Source: Aulostomus chinensis
Taxonomy: Eukaryota > Chordata > Actinopteri > Syngnathiformes > Aulostomidae
DNA: 64,000 nt
Direction: 5' to 3'
Assembly (NCBI GenBank): GCA_037954235.1
Contig: JBBMOA010000017.1
Location: 15,532,027 to 15,596,026, forward strand
The position numbers were made by a program, and so were the translations under genes. The notes below the pieces were generated by a model that saw nothing but the letters and a program-made list of their open reading frames with translations, ran no database searches and was not told the DNA's origin. Position 1 is the stretch's first letter, and each line of letters starts with the position of its first letter. This document shows positions 24,952 to 39,060 of the stretch, piece after piece.

Positions 24952-27280
24952 CACATATACATGATAAATAGCTGTCAACTTCAACTCACTTTGAGCAACT
25001 GATGAGGTGGCATGTAAAAAGGAGATGAGGTAGATTAGGCACAGAGGTCAGGAAAAGAGTAGAAAGCACTGGAATGACAATGAATGGTTGAAGGGATTGG
25101 GGGGAATTAGGAGGAGGGGCCAAAATGAGATAAACGCAGGAAAAAAATGCAGAAGATTGGGGAAGAACAGATTTGCACCAGGAGACGTGGGCGGGGAGAA
25201 AGTGATGTGAGAGGCGAAGGCCACAGCAGCCATTCCATTAATAAAATGCTTGAGTCAGATCTCTTGTATGTTCACACATGCATGAAGACAAACACACACA
25301 CACACACACACACAAAGGGCAGTTAGACTTCCTGATCGATTGAGCCATGCCCTGCTCTGACGTCTCAGCAGGACTGAAGATGAATGAGCTGACCTACAAA
25401 AGGAAAAGAGAACAGAAAAGAGGAAAAAACAAACCTTTTACTTTAAATCTCTGAGGTTTGTGTCACATTGGTTACAGGATGGGAGGGCACACTCCTTTAC
25501 TGTGTGTTTGTGTAAGTCACCATATCTCCAGGGCGCAACACATTTGTAGGAAATGCAATGCCACTCGGAATATGTTTATCACAATAATTAGGAAACCTAC
25601 AATACGAGCCATGATTGCTCTTGTGAAGTTTGCAACATGGGATTATTTCTTTTTCATTCTGACATGTTTCACAAATCAGAAGCAATGACATTGACAAAAT
25701 GAGAATGTAAAACCCCTGTAGAAATCGCAGATTTCTCCAATTTGCAAGCAGCAAAGCTACTTGTGAAACGTGATTCTCCCACCCAGTTAGCTCTACATAA
25801 ACATGCAAAAAGAAAATGCAAACAAATCAGATGTGTGGAACGTGTTCCTTATCTGCAAACTGCCGACACAAATGTTCAAAGTGTTTATTTTCTGTGGTAA
25901 TTTTGTTTGTTCCCTAAAACAAAGATTGATGTTCTCAGGTCATTTTAAGCGAACGCTTAAAGGCCTCAAGCAATCGTCACAATCCAGGATTTACAATTCG
26001 ATCGCGATCTGCCCCAACATTTAATCACATCTTAATATAATTGATCTTCCCACCAAATTGAATCAGTCCGTACATGCATTTTAGAATTTTCTATCCTGCT
26101 AAAACGCGTGTACTCGCAATCACGTGACCTCCCTGGTGGGTGAAATTAGCTTGCTTTCACAGTGTAAATTAACAAAATGACACAAACCATTGGTCCAAAT
26201 GTGACTCGTGATTTCTTATCTCCAAAACTAATGATAAACTTTTGATTAGAAAACAATCCTCTGCATTTTAATCACACAACTTGGGGCTATTTTTCTGTTG
26301 AGGACAGCCTTAAACCTAAATCTAACAACATGCCAGATGAAGGACACCCCCCCCGCCCTTTTTTTAAAATTTAAAAAAAAAAATCAACATTCCACATTTT
26401 GCCCACCCAGCCACCCAACCTCACCTCTTCCCTAGGACTTGATGATCTAAAATTGGACTGCTTAGCGTTGTAAAATACATTAGGGTTTGTGTTTTGTGTC
26501 ATCTTTGTGAATAGGTGAGTCGCTGCATGTTTCTGTGTGCTGTCAGCTGTAAATTAAACTGAGCCATCGCCAGAGACAGACTGGAGCTGCTCCCGTTCAA
26601 CTCAGCACTTGAGATCCATCCATCAACTCTCAGCTGATGGTCCACCGCTGGCCATCCTGTCACCGCCACTCTGACGAGCCAACACTCACTCAACATCGAA
26701 GAGAATGACTGTTGTGCACAGAAAAGGGCACATTGACTACTAATTGGAACTGTGCCCATTCTGAGCTTGAGGCTAATTAGCTGTGTATCACCCGAATGTG
26801 ACTTCCATACTAATGGAGATAGTTTTTTGGGTTGGGTTTTTTTTTTGTAGCTTTTGCAGTCCCCAGCAGGTAGCTGACAACAGACTTTCCTATATTCACA
26901 TTTGCTTTGATGCAATCATAAAATGTTAACATGATATAATCACTCTCACAAATATTCAGTGATGGTATTAATTCTTCATCAAGGCAATTAGGAACAAAAG
27001 CATCCAACCAATCAGTCTCATTATCTTCTTTGTCAAGTAGTCCGTCTCCCTTCTCTGCATGACATACAGTATTTATTGCTGTCGCTGTCAGCGCCTGTTT
27101 AAGTCATTTGGTTGCTGTGAACATGCTCACGTAAGGTTTTATATATTTCGAAGAGACCATACAAACGAGGACATTAGTCGGAAATGACGCTACCCCTGGT
27201 TTCTGAAAATAACTCTCATTTCATATGAATAGTAATAGTGGCAGAATGACAAATCTTGTTTAAGAGAACAGCAGGTAGCG

Positions 27281-27300
27281 CCCCCCCCCCCCCCCCCCCC
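27281..27300. repeat. Poly-C run (20)
   Basis: Twenty consecutive C; length should be treated as approximate because such runs are hard to sequence. Confidence 0.9.
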
Positions 27301-27379
27301 AGAAAAAATGTCTTCAAGGGGGGAGGCCTCTGTCCAGAATAAAATCCCTCAGGCTACTTTTGAATTTACGGAGGGAGGA

Positions 27380-27412
27380 GGGAGAGGGAGAGAGAGAGAG
27401 AGAGAGAGAGAA
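27380..27412. repeat. GA microsatellite
   Basis: AGAGAG run within a purine-rich segment. Confidence 0.9.
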
Positions 27413-29665
27413 TGAGTGAGAATGCCAATGACAAACAGAATATAAACCAAAAATGGTGGTAGATACGTTTATCAAAATATTATAAACTGTTTTAAACAAA
27501 TGTGTTACTGATTACCTGTCTTGCAAAAAAAACATCAAGAATCCAAGATGGCTACCTTATCTACTCAGTGGAGTGATAATCATCAAGTAATCATGTAACA
27601 CTAAATGAAGTTAAATTACAATTACCATTTTATGGCAAGACGATTAAATGCTCCATTCTATCTACTCTCTCTCTCTCTCTCTCTGGGTTCCTCCTCTGTT
27701 GCCAAGACACTCTTCCATAGACTTTTTGTTGCCAAGCGGTCAAACAAGCAGGTGGTTTTCTTTCATTTGCAACATTGTTCAGTGTGGACATAAACAAGTG
27801 TAGCACCGTTAAAATGTGCTGCCAAGTGTAGTTATGGAGCTTCATGATAGGCTGTCGGAATGGATCCACTTTTGGTCATTTAGAAATGATTTGATGGATT
27901 TATTTTGGAACCAATTAGTCATATGAAGATAAGTTTAATCTCAACTGCTGTTTTTTTTGGATTCAAATTTTTAGGCATCTCAGGCTCGTCATGGTTCTTT
28001 ACCAACAGATGTCAACATAATTGAATGAGAGGTGTGGATCTGGGAACTGTTACAACACCCATGTGCCACTCAAACAGGCCACACCCCTCATATGCGCATA
28101 TAATGATGACGAAACCTAATTTTCTCTCTCTCATTTTTGCCACAACTCCAGTAAATGACAATCATCACTCAAAATTCACGAGTTACACTTGCGGCTACTA
28201 GTCAGTCATGGTGCAGCAATGATGCACTGCAACGCACCCACCACACATAAACCCACTGTACCTGACTGTAATGTAGTGCCAATCAATCAAAGAGCAGAAG
28301 ATAGAATGTGTTCCTGTCTTCAGCCTAATACTAATCATGTGATATTTGTTCAGTTCCCATCTTGAGCTGTAAAATATTTGTCCTAAAAACATATCACCTC
28401 TGGTTAGCCCTCTCCTGTAAGTACAGAAACAGTACAGATAATGGTGTCTTTGAAGGTGGTCCCTCAAGAACCTGCCTCTACTGGTCACTCGAGGAACTGC
28501 AATACTCGCCTTTTCACACATTTGCGATGTTCACTTTTCTTTTTCTTTTTTTTACTTCAGAGCTAGGTGTTTGATACCAATCAGAAGATCCTGCTGAAGA
28601 GGCCCTGCTCCAAAATTCCTAGACATGCACAGATGGCAAAAAAGTTCACTCACACTTCACCAGCAACATTCTCCCCTCCACACGTACCTGCATGCATAGC
28701 GACCTCGAGGGAATATCACTCAAACCACTGAAGAGCATCAGGAGGGGATTACCGCGATCTCGCCGTACTCTCCTGGTTCTCCAGTAATGGAGCCGGTCAC
28801 ACTGATGGCTGCTGAGTTGATGTTTTAAGAGCTTTAATGGACTGACGAGCGCTGGATTTCTCCTGCTCTATTTAGAAGATGCACTTGCTTGTTCTCTGTA
28901 ATATGTTGTTGGCCGATTAAATAAATCTCTCAAGTTTAATAACCTATAGCCTAATGTAAATAAAAGCTCTATGTGGATGGCAGTGACGGATATTGGTAGC
29001 AAGCCCAGCTACTCCTAAAATAGTCTTGAGTGTTGATTACTGCTTGGGTTGAACACAAACATCACATTTTTGTGCACTAAAGACACACTTATTATGCTGT
29101 CTAGGGACTGCAATCACATTATTGCTGTAGCTTGAGACAATTCAAATGTGCTTTTACAAGAAATGTCCTAAAAGAGCCTCGACTGGTGATTTAGTCTATC
29201 TTTAGTCTATCTCTAATATGGATAATGCTGCGTAGCTTTCCCAAGGGCTGCATTAGTAGTGCTAAGATTCCTTCGTGTCTCCTTTAACTTCACAATCCAC
29301 TTCTTCAGCGCATTTAACTTCAGGAAATCGTGTCTTTTTCTTTCCACTTCTCGTTCCCCTATGTGCTGCATCTTTTGGCAGTGCTGCAGATTCAATATTG
29401 ATGACATGAATCGATCAGCGGAGCTCCACCTTCCCTTTCTGTTACTGTAGGTCTTGAATCTATCGCTCATCCACTATTGGAATAAAGGCAATAAATGCCT
29501 CAAGTTAAAGATTTCTTTCATGTCCAGATGATGGTCTCCTCAGCACAGAGGTCTGATTTTATTTATTTGGTGCTTTAACAACTATTTACTCACTTCCTAT
29601 TGTATGTGCAGCTGCCAAGTATTGTGTTCCCAGACAAGAAGGCATGTGATCATGTAGCCTTTTGC

Positions 29666-29715
29666 GATGGATGGATGGATGGATGGATGGATGGATGGAT
29701 GGATGGATGGATGGA
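29666..29715. repeat. GGAT tetranucleotide array
   Basis: About 12 GATG units with no SINE body on either side, so either an independent array or the orphan tail of a lost SINE. Confidence 0.9.
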
Positions 29716-32700
29716 AATGTCAAAGGTGAAAATTAAAAACAAGGGCACCCAGAGACTGTAGATCTGTGCTACAGTTCATATCATATTCCATGAGGAATAA
29801 ATGAAAATGTCCTCATGTACTCCCAATAGTCCGCCCCTTCTCCAGGTTTCATGAAAATCTGCAAACAAATCTCCTTAGCCGAGATAAAATACAGCAACCC
29901 TCTTCCCTTTTTGTGACTCCTCTAACATGCACTCCTTTTGTATCCGACGGCCACCTGCGTCTAGCTTCATGAGTCAGGCTTTAATCTTGTCTCGTGGGCT
30001 CTCGAGAGTTCACCGCAGAAGTGATCCTTTACTGTAGCACCTCGAGTATCAGTCTTCATCACAGAGGATTATGTGACTGTTGGTCCAGTGCAGAGCAATA
30101 CTAATATCATGGTTTGCACAACATCTGCCTTGTCTGGAATTCAACAAGATACTCCGACGATTGCCTTTTCCCCTAGAGACTCTAAACTGAATTATATTTT
30201 AATCTTCCTTTAACTTACAGTATCTAAATGAAATGAAGTGGTCTGCTCTCACAAAAGTGACAAAATGAGATAGATCTGACAGAAGAGCAATCGTGGGATA
30301 TTAAAGCCTATGTACTGTGTTGTTCATTGTCTAAAACAAATTATCCAAACACCGTACCATAAAAACGGAGGGCTGAAACAGTTTGGTCGCACAGCATTAC
30401 CCACTATTCCACTATAGCTGCTCCTGGGGGACTTTGAGCTCCACCGCAGCAGCATTTCATAGCGCTTTTTATATCACACACCAGTGATTATTAGATAGAT
30501 GCCATAATGCCAGCCTGGTTATGATATTTGCCCGGTGCCCGTACTTGTTAATCTGTCCGCTGACAGTTTATTTGTGTTCCTTTAATCCTTTGACAACAAG
30601 TCGGTGATGATAATCAGAGTTAATTGTGATTATATTTTTATTCTTAAATAAAAGCCCAGGCCATATCCAAATTAATCTGATTGTTATTGACTAGCTTGGA
30701 GCTTTTGAATGATTTTGTTTTGCAGTGTTTTACACGCATACACACAAGCCGACCAAAGACAATGTTGTCAGATGACATGTTAATCATCCCCTTTGCCACA
30801 AGGACTTGAAAGTACACAGAGCTTATATAAATGTTCTCATGCACTCCAAGACTTGTTAGCGCGGGTAAATACGACAACAAGGAGATAAGCTCAAATAAAT
30901 GGTCCCCTCTTTGTCTCAGCATAACTGTTGCTAGACATGGAAAAAAGCCCACACGCTCCTTGCCAAATACACACACGCACACACACACACATGCACATAT
31001 GCACTTCTGCTGCTCGAGGTCTGGGAGACAGGAGGAGTGTGATGATGGATGTGTTGTATCTACTTCCTCCAGACAGCTGCTCTGCAGAGTGGACAGAGGG
31101 ACAGAGAAGGCCATCGGTCAACACATGCTTTAACCCCTATTTTCTCTTGTATACGTGTGTGTGTGTATGTGCGTGTTTGTGTGTGTCGGTGCATATCCTG
31201 GCTGCTGTCCTGTCTCTGACTATGGTCCACTGATGAAGGACTCTGGGCCTCATTCTCCCTTTCCATCTGCCCCGGCTCTGCCTTTGTCGTCCCTCGGCTT
31301 GCACGGCTGACAGGCAGAGTTGCCAGGGTGATGGATGACTGTGCGCTTAGTTTCAGTGTCAGAGTCCTGCACCTCTGCTACCTGCCGTGTGGGTCCCTGT
31401 CAAAGTTTTCCTGTCGGGTCGACTTTACTCTTCCTTTTCTCTTCCCACCTTTTGTTTTCATCCAGCTCTTCATCTTATTCCTGCAGCTCTCCTGTCTCTC
31501 CTCCTTTATTTAGCACACAACTGGGACCTATTTCATTGTTGGAGCAGAATGTCATTTTCCTAGAAATAGGTTGTCAACCTGATAACTTCTGAAGTGGCAC
31601 AGAACAAAGACTCTGATTATGCCGTAAATATGCCTTCTCTCGTCATGCAGTGGAACATTTATTATGCAGAGCAAATCTCTTACAATCAGTTAGATTGGAG
31701 TAGTCTATTAAGAGTTCAGACTCAAAGCATGTTAATGAAGGCATATTCCTTAATGAGCTGCATGATGTGAAGTCACTGCTCTCATTTCTGCCGGTAGGCT
31801 GTGCAGGTTCGTGTCTGATAATGTCTGTGTGTACCTGCATTTGTCATTGTGTGGTCGTTCATTATACAGCAAGCCTCCTTAAGTGTGACCTCAGTTTTAC
31901 GCCACGCATTTTAAATACTAGCCCTTTCAAATGAGGTCCATAAACAAGGCACTCATGAGCTTTGTCTATGAATGTAATTAGCCAATTAGTCCATTCTTTA
32001 TTAGAGACCAACAGCAGCCATGCGTCTCTGCTACCAGGGACTAGTTAGTGTGTTCTAATGAGCCTTTTGCTTCCAACCAGAAACCCTGTCAAGCATTATT
32101 AATAAAAAGGCTATTTGTTCAGACCTTCCAGTTTAAACACTTTTAATACCAGAGAACCATGCTTATTGAGATTTATTATGGAGACTTTTTTTTTTTTTTT
32201 TTTAGGCAAGCCTGCACCATAAAATCAGATTTGGGGAAAAATGCAAAAGAGATGAGCTGCAAATTCAGTATGGTTGCATCTTGTATCTTTTGAGGAAAAT
32301 CTATGCATTTCTTTATCTCTACAATTTAATGAGCAGAGATATTTTTGTCTGCAATGTCTATTATAAATGTCCTCAGGCTGCTTTATAATTACTTTCAATC
32401 CACCCCAAACATTTTATTACACTATTAAACTGTCAGTAGGAGCAAAGAAGAGCAAAGTCATGTGGAGTTGCATGTTCTTTACGTGTCAAAACCAAGAATA
32501 TATGTGTTTCTCTGCTGCGTGATCATATCAGATATAAATGACAGATTAGTTTGAGAGAAACTTGTATAATTGAATGGAAAGAGACAGATCACCACTAGCA
32601 CAAGCTGCTAATTTCACTGTATTGGATGTTTACACCTCCATAATCTAATCTCTATTCACTCAAGGTATCAAATACTCATAAGCTCATCCAAGTGATTACA

Positions 32701-34454
32701 GGCAGGATAAACAGAGGTTTAAGATACTAATTTGACAACAGAATAACTGTGAATCCCTAATGACAAAACAATAGTAATGTAACTCTCAGTATTATTCTTA
32801 ATTAATTACAGGATTCAATGTCTTAAGTGTAATTCAGACTCTCAAGTGAATCATTTTGTTATTCAAAGTGCGATGTGCTTCCAGGCGCTGGATGCAGCTC
32901 TGGGTACGCTGCACCAGAGCAGCTCCTCATCGAGTGAGGAAGAAATTATGCACCATTTAAAAATCATACTTGGGTGATATTGACTTTATGCAAAATGAAA
33001 TGTATATTTATATTGCTATATAAATATACTGTTGTTACTTAGCAACTTATTTACCTGCAAAGGGAGGTGTTTTTCCTCTCTTTAAACATCTGATATTGAT
33101 GCAACACACCTCCAAACATAACTTAGCCCGTCCTACCTCAGACCAGTAACTGACCCCTTGTTAATCATTTCATGGAAGAAATGTTGCTAATCTGCTTCAA
33201 AAGTCCAACTGAAAGATGTTTTATACAATTACCGAATCTTAAATTAGATATTTTATTTTACAGGTGGGAAAAAAAAATACTATAAGGACACCAGTTGTTG
33301 TTTTTGTTTTTGTTTTTTTTTGCTCTGGTCCAAACCTGAGTCTATTCTAACAAGTGGCCTTTTCTTCTTAGTACAGTTTGTTTTGCTCAGAGAATCCAAG
33401 CGAACCAACATGTGTCACTACCGACCACGTCAGGTGGCAGCACTGGTCATGTAAACTTGTTTTCCAACAACAAATAAAGCAAAATGAAGACACAAATACA
33501 GGAAGAGGGGTCCATGTTTAGACTTGTGTATATTCCTCCAGTTGTTGTTTTTTTTTGCACGTTCTATTTCAGTCTTCTAAACAATCTTCTACAGTTTCAA
33601 TGCAGCCAAACATGCAAAGTACATCTGGTATCAGGAGCCGATCCACAAATCACGTGATCGCCACAGACAAACAGACCAGAGTTCAGTTTTTGAAGTGTTT
33701 CAAGACCACCTCTTCAACGATGTCTGGACCCACTGGTGTGATCCAGTTTTGGTTCGAGCCTGAGCACAGTGGCTGTGTTGACATCGGCCCAAATGGACCG
33801 CACCAAGAGGGTAAACGGCCTCATCAAGCACTAAACAAGAAGTCATTAAAACATCCTAAGCCTCAAATTGTTTCCTGTTCTACAAATATTCTTGTCAAGT
33901 TTGAGGAAACAAAATAACAATGCAACAAAAGGGACCTTTAAATGATGTAATCACCATGACAGATTGCACCATTTTGCCAGCTAATGTCTCTGTATAAAGC
34001 CATTATGGATCAATACTGTGAATCAATATGCAGAACTAATTGTGAAATATTGGATTTTCTTGCATTGATGATATAGAGTAATTTGATTTATCATTTAAAC
34101 ATACCAACGTGGTGACAGTTCCTTAATGGATTTTCTAAAAATAACTGCAGAATTATCTGTATTGATATTGTTATGTTTTGTTTTGTTTTTTTTTTCTTTT
34201 TTTTAACGATTACATATTCAGAAAGGCGTAATTAGTAGACACAGTGAAGTGGTTAGATGCAGAGCTTGCAGATGAACCTCATGATGAGAGACACTCAGGC
34301 TGTGTGAGCATCACAGGCTCTTCTCAGCACATCACATTCAGTTTTCCAACTGTATGGAAATTCTGCATAACAGCAGTCAAGACCCCAGCTTATCTCAGAC
34401 GCACAACTGTGTAAACCACCTGGGACTCTTTACAGTCTGAAATGTGACTGCTGC

Positions 34455-34457
34455 TTC

Positions 34458-34512
<55 letters not shown>

Positions 34513-34513
34513 C
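34455..34513. repeat. CT microsatellite sharing its left flank with 7,847
   Basis: The 33 bp immediately to the left (34,420-34,452) are identical to 7,816-7,848. Sequence on the right differs. Confidence 0.95.
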
Positions 34514-35890
34514 ACAGCTTCTCTACAACACAGGGATGACTGATGCCGTCTCTGCCTCATCTTTGACTGGCAGAATAAACACTGTTACCGCAACAGCAAT
34601 GCTGGGAGACAAACTACAAGCAACAACAGACAGACACACCACAACTGTGACAGTGTACAGTATTGAGATAAAGCTATATGACAGTGTTAGCACAGATAAG
34701 TGTGTGAGCACAGCGATGATAACAAAGTTAGAGGGCAAGATGGTATGCGAGATGACTCGCATGAATATGTCAGCGCAGGAATGAAGTCGGGGTGGTGAGA
34801 CGTTGAAAGATGAGAGTTTAAGGTGGCAGTGTGACAGAAGAGTATGATCATAACGAGGTTTTGCTACTTTTCTAAGACTAGAATTACTGGGGGAAGATGC
34901 GATAGAAGGAGAACAATCTGCAAAGGTGCGACCAGACAACATTCAAATGGCATTTAAAGCACAGGTGTGTACACCATTAACACATCAAGCCTCTCCGAAA
35001 AACAAAACTAGTATTAAAAGATCCTTTTATGTCCAACCTGGCTCTTTGCTGGCTGTAATTAACTGATATAAAGCCATCAAAACAAAAAAGAAAAGGAGGA
35101 AATGAATGAACTGAGGCGGTTGGGGGTGTGGCGGGTAGGATCGACAAGCGAACAGGACTGAAAGATGAAGATGAAACACTGGAGGCAAAGCAAGCAGAAG
35201 GGAACTTTCACAAGAGCTGGGGGTAGAAAGCAGGGTAGGAAAGACAACTAAGAAAGTGAGAGTCTGCACAAGTGGAGAGAGATAACCGAAGATTGACAGG
35301 CAAAAAAAAAAGGAGGGAGGGGGCATGTGCATGGCATCAGGCTGATATTGTCATTCTGTGCAACAACCCAGGTCCAATGTGCTGATTATGAGAGCATCAA
35401 TTTAGCCTGACAATCTTGTTCCTGTAGTACACCATGCCAAACACACTCTCAGCCCCCATCTTTCTCTCCCCCCTTCATACCCCCCCACCCACTCCACCTC
35501 CTCCCCTCCTGAGCCCACACAATAGCCATCTGATGACGACTGAATGATTGGAAGAGGAACGAAGTGAAGGAATAACAGGGAAAAAAGCACTTGGAGAGGC
35601 TGCTGACTGGGGGGAACAGCGAGAAAGAGTGTAGAGGAGGTGTGGAGAACACGGGCTCAATGCAGCTGCAATTAAGGGAGCGATTTTGTGCCAGGGAATA
35701 TGCTAATTCCTCCCTTTGTGTGAGCAGTTGATTGGCCATTGCAGTGCACACTATAGGCAGTTAGGGAAGAAGAGGAAGCAGTGGGTTTGGATGCTTGTGT
35801 CTGGTGTGGCGTTCATCACAGGTCTCATTTAGCTACACCATCACAGTTAACAGCAGCGCTCATCAGCGGGGAAAAAAGGCACTTTTGTCA

Positions 35891-35916
35891 GCTCTCTCTC
35901 TGTCTGTCTCTGTCTG

Positions 35917-35952
<36 letters not shown>

Positions 35953-36026
35953 TCTGTCTCTCTTTCTGTCGCTCTCTCTCTCTGTCTCTCTCTCTGTCTC
36001 TCTCTCTGTCTCTCTCTCTCTCTCTT
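35891..36026. repeat. CT/GTCT microsatellite
   Basis: Pyrimidine-rich array with interspersed GTCT units, about 135 bp. Confidence 0.95.
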
Positions 36027-37568
36027 TTCGAAACGGCGTGTATGTTCAAGGGATGTAGGGAAAGAGATGCTATGCTCAATTAGCAAGCACAAGAGACAGA
36101 AACCAGAACAAAGACACTCATTAATAGTCACGTATGACCTTTATATATGAGCTGAGCCTCAATCCACTGAAGACTAGCTGTAATTTTGGACCTGAGGGAG
36201 GGAAGGAGTTCAACCTACAAGAGAGGAAACTGAAGCTACTGTATCATACTCAGTTGTGCTATAGTAGATTGCATTTTAGTGATGCAGATAAAACTAGTTT
36301 AGCACCATTTTAAGGATACATTTTTGAAACAATCTAAAAAAAAAAAAAAAAAAAAAACATTACCAAAGCTTCCTGTCTTATCCTGTAGATAATCACATCC
36401 AAACATCATTATGTAAAACCTAAAATAAGCATGAAAAGGCTCGTATGATCTCTGATTCATGCATCTGCAGTCACACAGAGACTCACACTCACTATGCTGC
36501 CATGCTGTCATTCAAAATCACACCGTTTTAAGAAATATGGATACAGAGTCTTGAGGCAGTGTCAGCAGAGAGTGGCTGGTGATTAACTCCCCTTGTGCAT
36601 TAGGCAAAAATGTTAATATCACTTTGAGTACTATCGAACAGTAAAATGGAAAGAATTACTATCATTGATGTTGGTCAAGAGGTTTACACAGTCTCAGGCA
36701 AAATACTTAGGCTGTTTTAACTCAGAAATACTTTGCCAACAGGGTTGGACGAAGAACAAAGTCCAGCCCTGGTAAATTTGTAGTACCTGAAGCAAAGCAA
36801 TGAGGAGTTACAGAGTGCGGGAACAGATGAATTAGAACTTAAGAGGACTAGACGATGCACGGCTCTTCTTATCACTTGTCAGGTCTATTAAAAAGATATT
36901 GAGGGGGAAAAAAAGCTCAAAAATGCTACATAATTTTGCTTTAATATTTCAAAGTTGTATTTACACTGCTGCCCCCAAGTGGCCAAAATAGGTTACAATA
37001 AAAATAATGACTAATGAGACGTTGAAAGTGAATAAACGTCTGTCCAAAATCAAAAAAATCTGGGAAATTCTGACCAAATTATTCTCCCTCTCTCTCTTTG
37101 TCTGGAAGTGATGATGTCAGGAACATTCGGGTGGAGAGGCTCGCTCCATCACCATCTGGTCCCAAGAAGAAGGAGTCACAGCAGTGCTCTCACGATGCAC
37201 ACCCACTCGCCAGCCCACAAAACACACACACACACTCTCACACACACACACACACACACATGAACATGATGAATTTCTTTGCCTCTTATTATAACCTTTA
37301 AAATCCCAAAAGTGCCTAACTGCAGCCTTTCTAAACTTTCTAACTAAACCTAAATCTTATTCTAATGGCCTACTAACCTTTAAAAAAAAGACTCCACCCT
37401 AAAACTGTTGAAAACCCTTTAAAATGTGTCTGGAAGTTAGAAGCAAATATGTCCTCAGTTTCCAAAGAATCTCTTCACTCCCAAGGTATCCCATTCTGGT
37501 CCTTTGATGTACACACCTACTTTGCTCCAAGGCAAAATGCAAGATCCTGTAGCAGCAACATGAGAATA

Positions 37569-37570
37569 CA

Positions 37571-37614
<44 letters not shown>

Positions 37615-37622
37615 CACACACA
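37569..37622. repeat. Compound CACG / CA array
   Basis: About seven CGCA tetramers followed by about 12 CA units. Confidence 0.95.
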
Positions 37623-38439
37623 AGCCTACACAAATGCTGGCACCAAAAGGAGAACTCACAATCACACATATGAGGACATGCAGACTTTAGTGCCACCCAC
37701 ACACTCAACAAGGTGCAGTCCATCTGCTCACTCTGCACACTCTTGTGGATTTAGATATCAATAAGTGATACAACCTTCTCAGCTTTCTGTGCATTCGTCC
37801 AAAAATAGGTACGTGTACAAACTGTGACTGATTACATCAGCATGGACAAAGTTATCAGCCCATTTTTGTTTGACCCTGAGTTCATGGGTGCTCAGGTGCC
37901 TACCAACACATGGGATCCTGCGCTCGTGCCTCACGCCCGCCAGGTGAAACGTCTCTATGTCAGGTGATAAAAGGTGACAAAAAACTCCACATGTGATGGA
38001 TGAAAGTTGGAAATAGGGTGATATAAATAGGAGGGAAGGTGCAAAACAAATTGATCTCCAAAAATACCCCACTGTGTTTATATCTTGGCCAGCACAACTT
38101 CTTAAATGTCCTGAAAATATGGATATATTTTATCCTAAAAACAAATGAAACAATATACTGTGGCGTTTTTAAAAAAAAAATTATTGTCCATGTCAGCTGT
38201 AAAGATGTACATGAGCAAAAGTGAAGGTGGAAACACACACACATACACACACGTTCACAGGAAACAGGCAGAGATGCAGCTTGAGCTCAAACAATAACCT
38301 GAGGCATGTTAGAGAACATACAAAAGTCCATGAATAAAACACTCAGAACAGAGGCTAGACAGTAACATCCACACGTGTGTTAACATCACTAGGGAATTCT
38401 GACATATTAAAAAAAATGAATGGATACATGACTTTTCAA

Positions 38440-38441
<2 letters not shown>

Positions 38442-38519
<78 letters not shown>
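38442..38519. repeat. GT microsatellite (78 bp)
   Basis: Uninterrupted TG dinucleotides, likely Z-DNA prone. Confidence 0.95.
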
Positions 38520-38522
<3 letters not shown>

Positions 38523-38981
38523 AACACAGATGAAGAAAAAAAATTCCCACAGCAATTAAATTGCAACACTCAAACCAAAGTGAAGCTGAATGCCAATTGA
38601 GAGCAGACTACAGAAGAGATCAGCCTACGGTGCCGGGCACCCAGGTTGCTTGCTGCAGCTTAAAACATCACTGATGGCTGTTTCACCCTCTGACTCACTA
38701 AATTAACTCCAAATCCATTTACCAGCGTTGCAGCTTAAGCCCTCCAGTTTGGTCTTGGTCTTCAGCGGTTTCTTCTAATTGAGTTTCTAGTAATTACCAC
38801 AAGGCTAATGCATTGTAAGTGCCTTCTAAATCAGGGGTAAAGATTTTGTTTCAGACTACAAGTGCACATGGTGATCGTATGCATCAGGATGTAAGGAGGG
38901 ACATACAGGATGTATGTGGAAAAACAAACAAGATCCATCGCAGGCCTTTGTGACACGATCACAGTCGCATGGCCTTGAACT

Positions 38982-38982
38982 C

Positions 38983-39016
<34 letters not shown>

Positions 39017-39060
39017 GTCTCTCTCTCTCGCTCTTCCTCTCTCTTCCTCCCTCTTCCCCT
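38982..39060. repeat. CT-rich microsatellite
   Basis: CT repeat grading into CTTCCTC units. Confidence 0.9.

Larger units (their letters stand above)
24950..34419. other. Intergenic desert with candidate conserved non-coding blocks
   Basis: About 9.5 kb with no exon recognised. Contains CA (25,290-25,314), C, GA and GGAT arrays. Long even-composition stretches dense in TAAT/ATTA at 28,780-28,990, 30,430-30,660 and 31,630-32,830 look more like regulatory sequence than repeats. Confidence 0.45.

Noticed and set aside
30644..31114. 156-residue minus-strand open frame
   Set aside because: Runs through a CA/GT repeat that supplies its Cys/Val core; flanking parts match nothing and overlap a candidate regulatory block.
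33555..33917. 120-residue plus-strand open frame
   Set aside because: No known motif and no exon partner; length is within chance for this much sequence. Possibly an unclassified repeat.
34523..34942. 139-residue minus-strand open frame with hydrophobic stretches
   Set aside because: No recognisable domain, an 82-residue overlapping frame on the other strand, adjoins a CT tract, and no splice-consistent partner exon.
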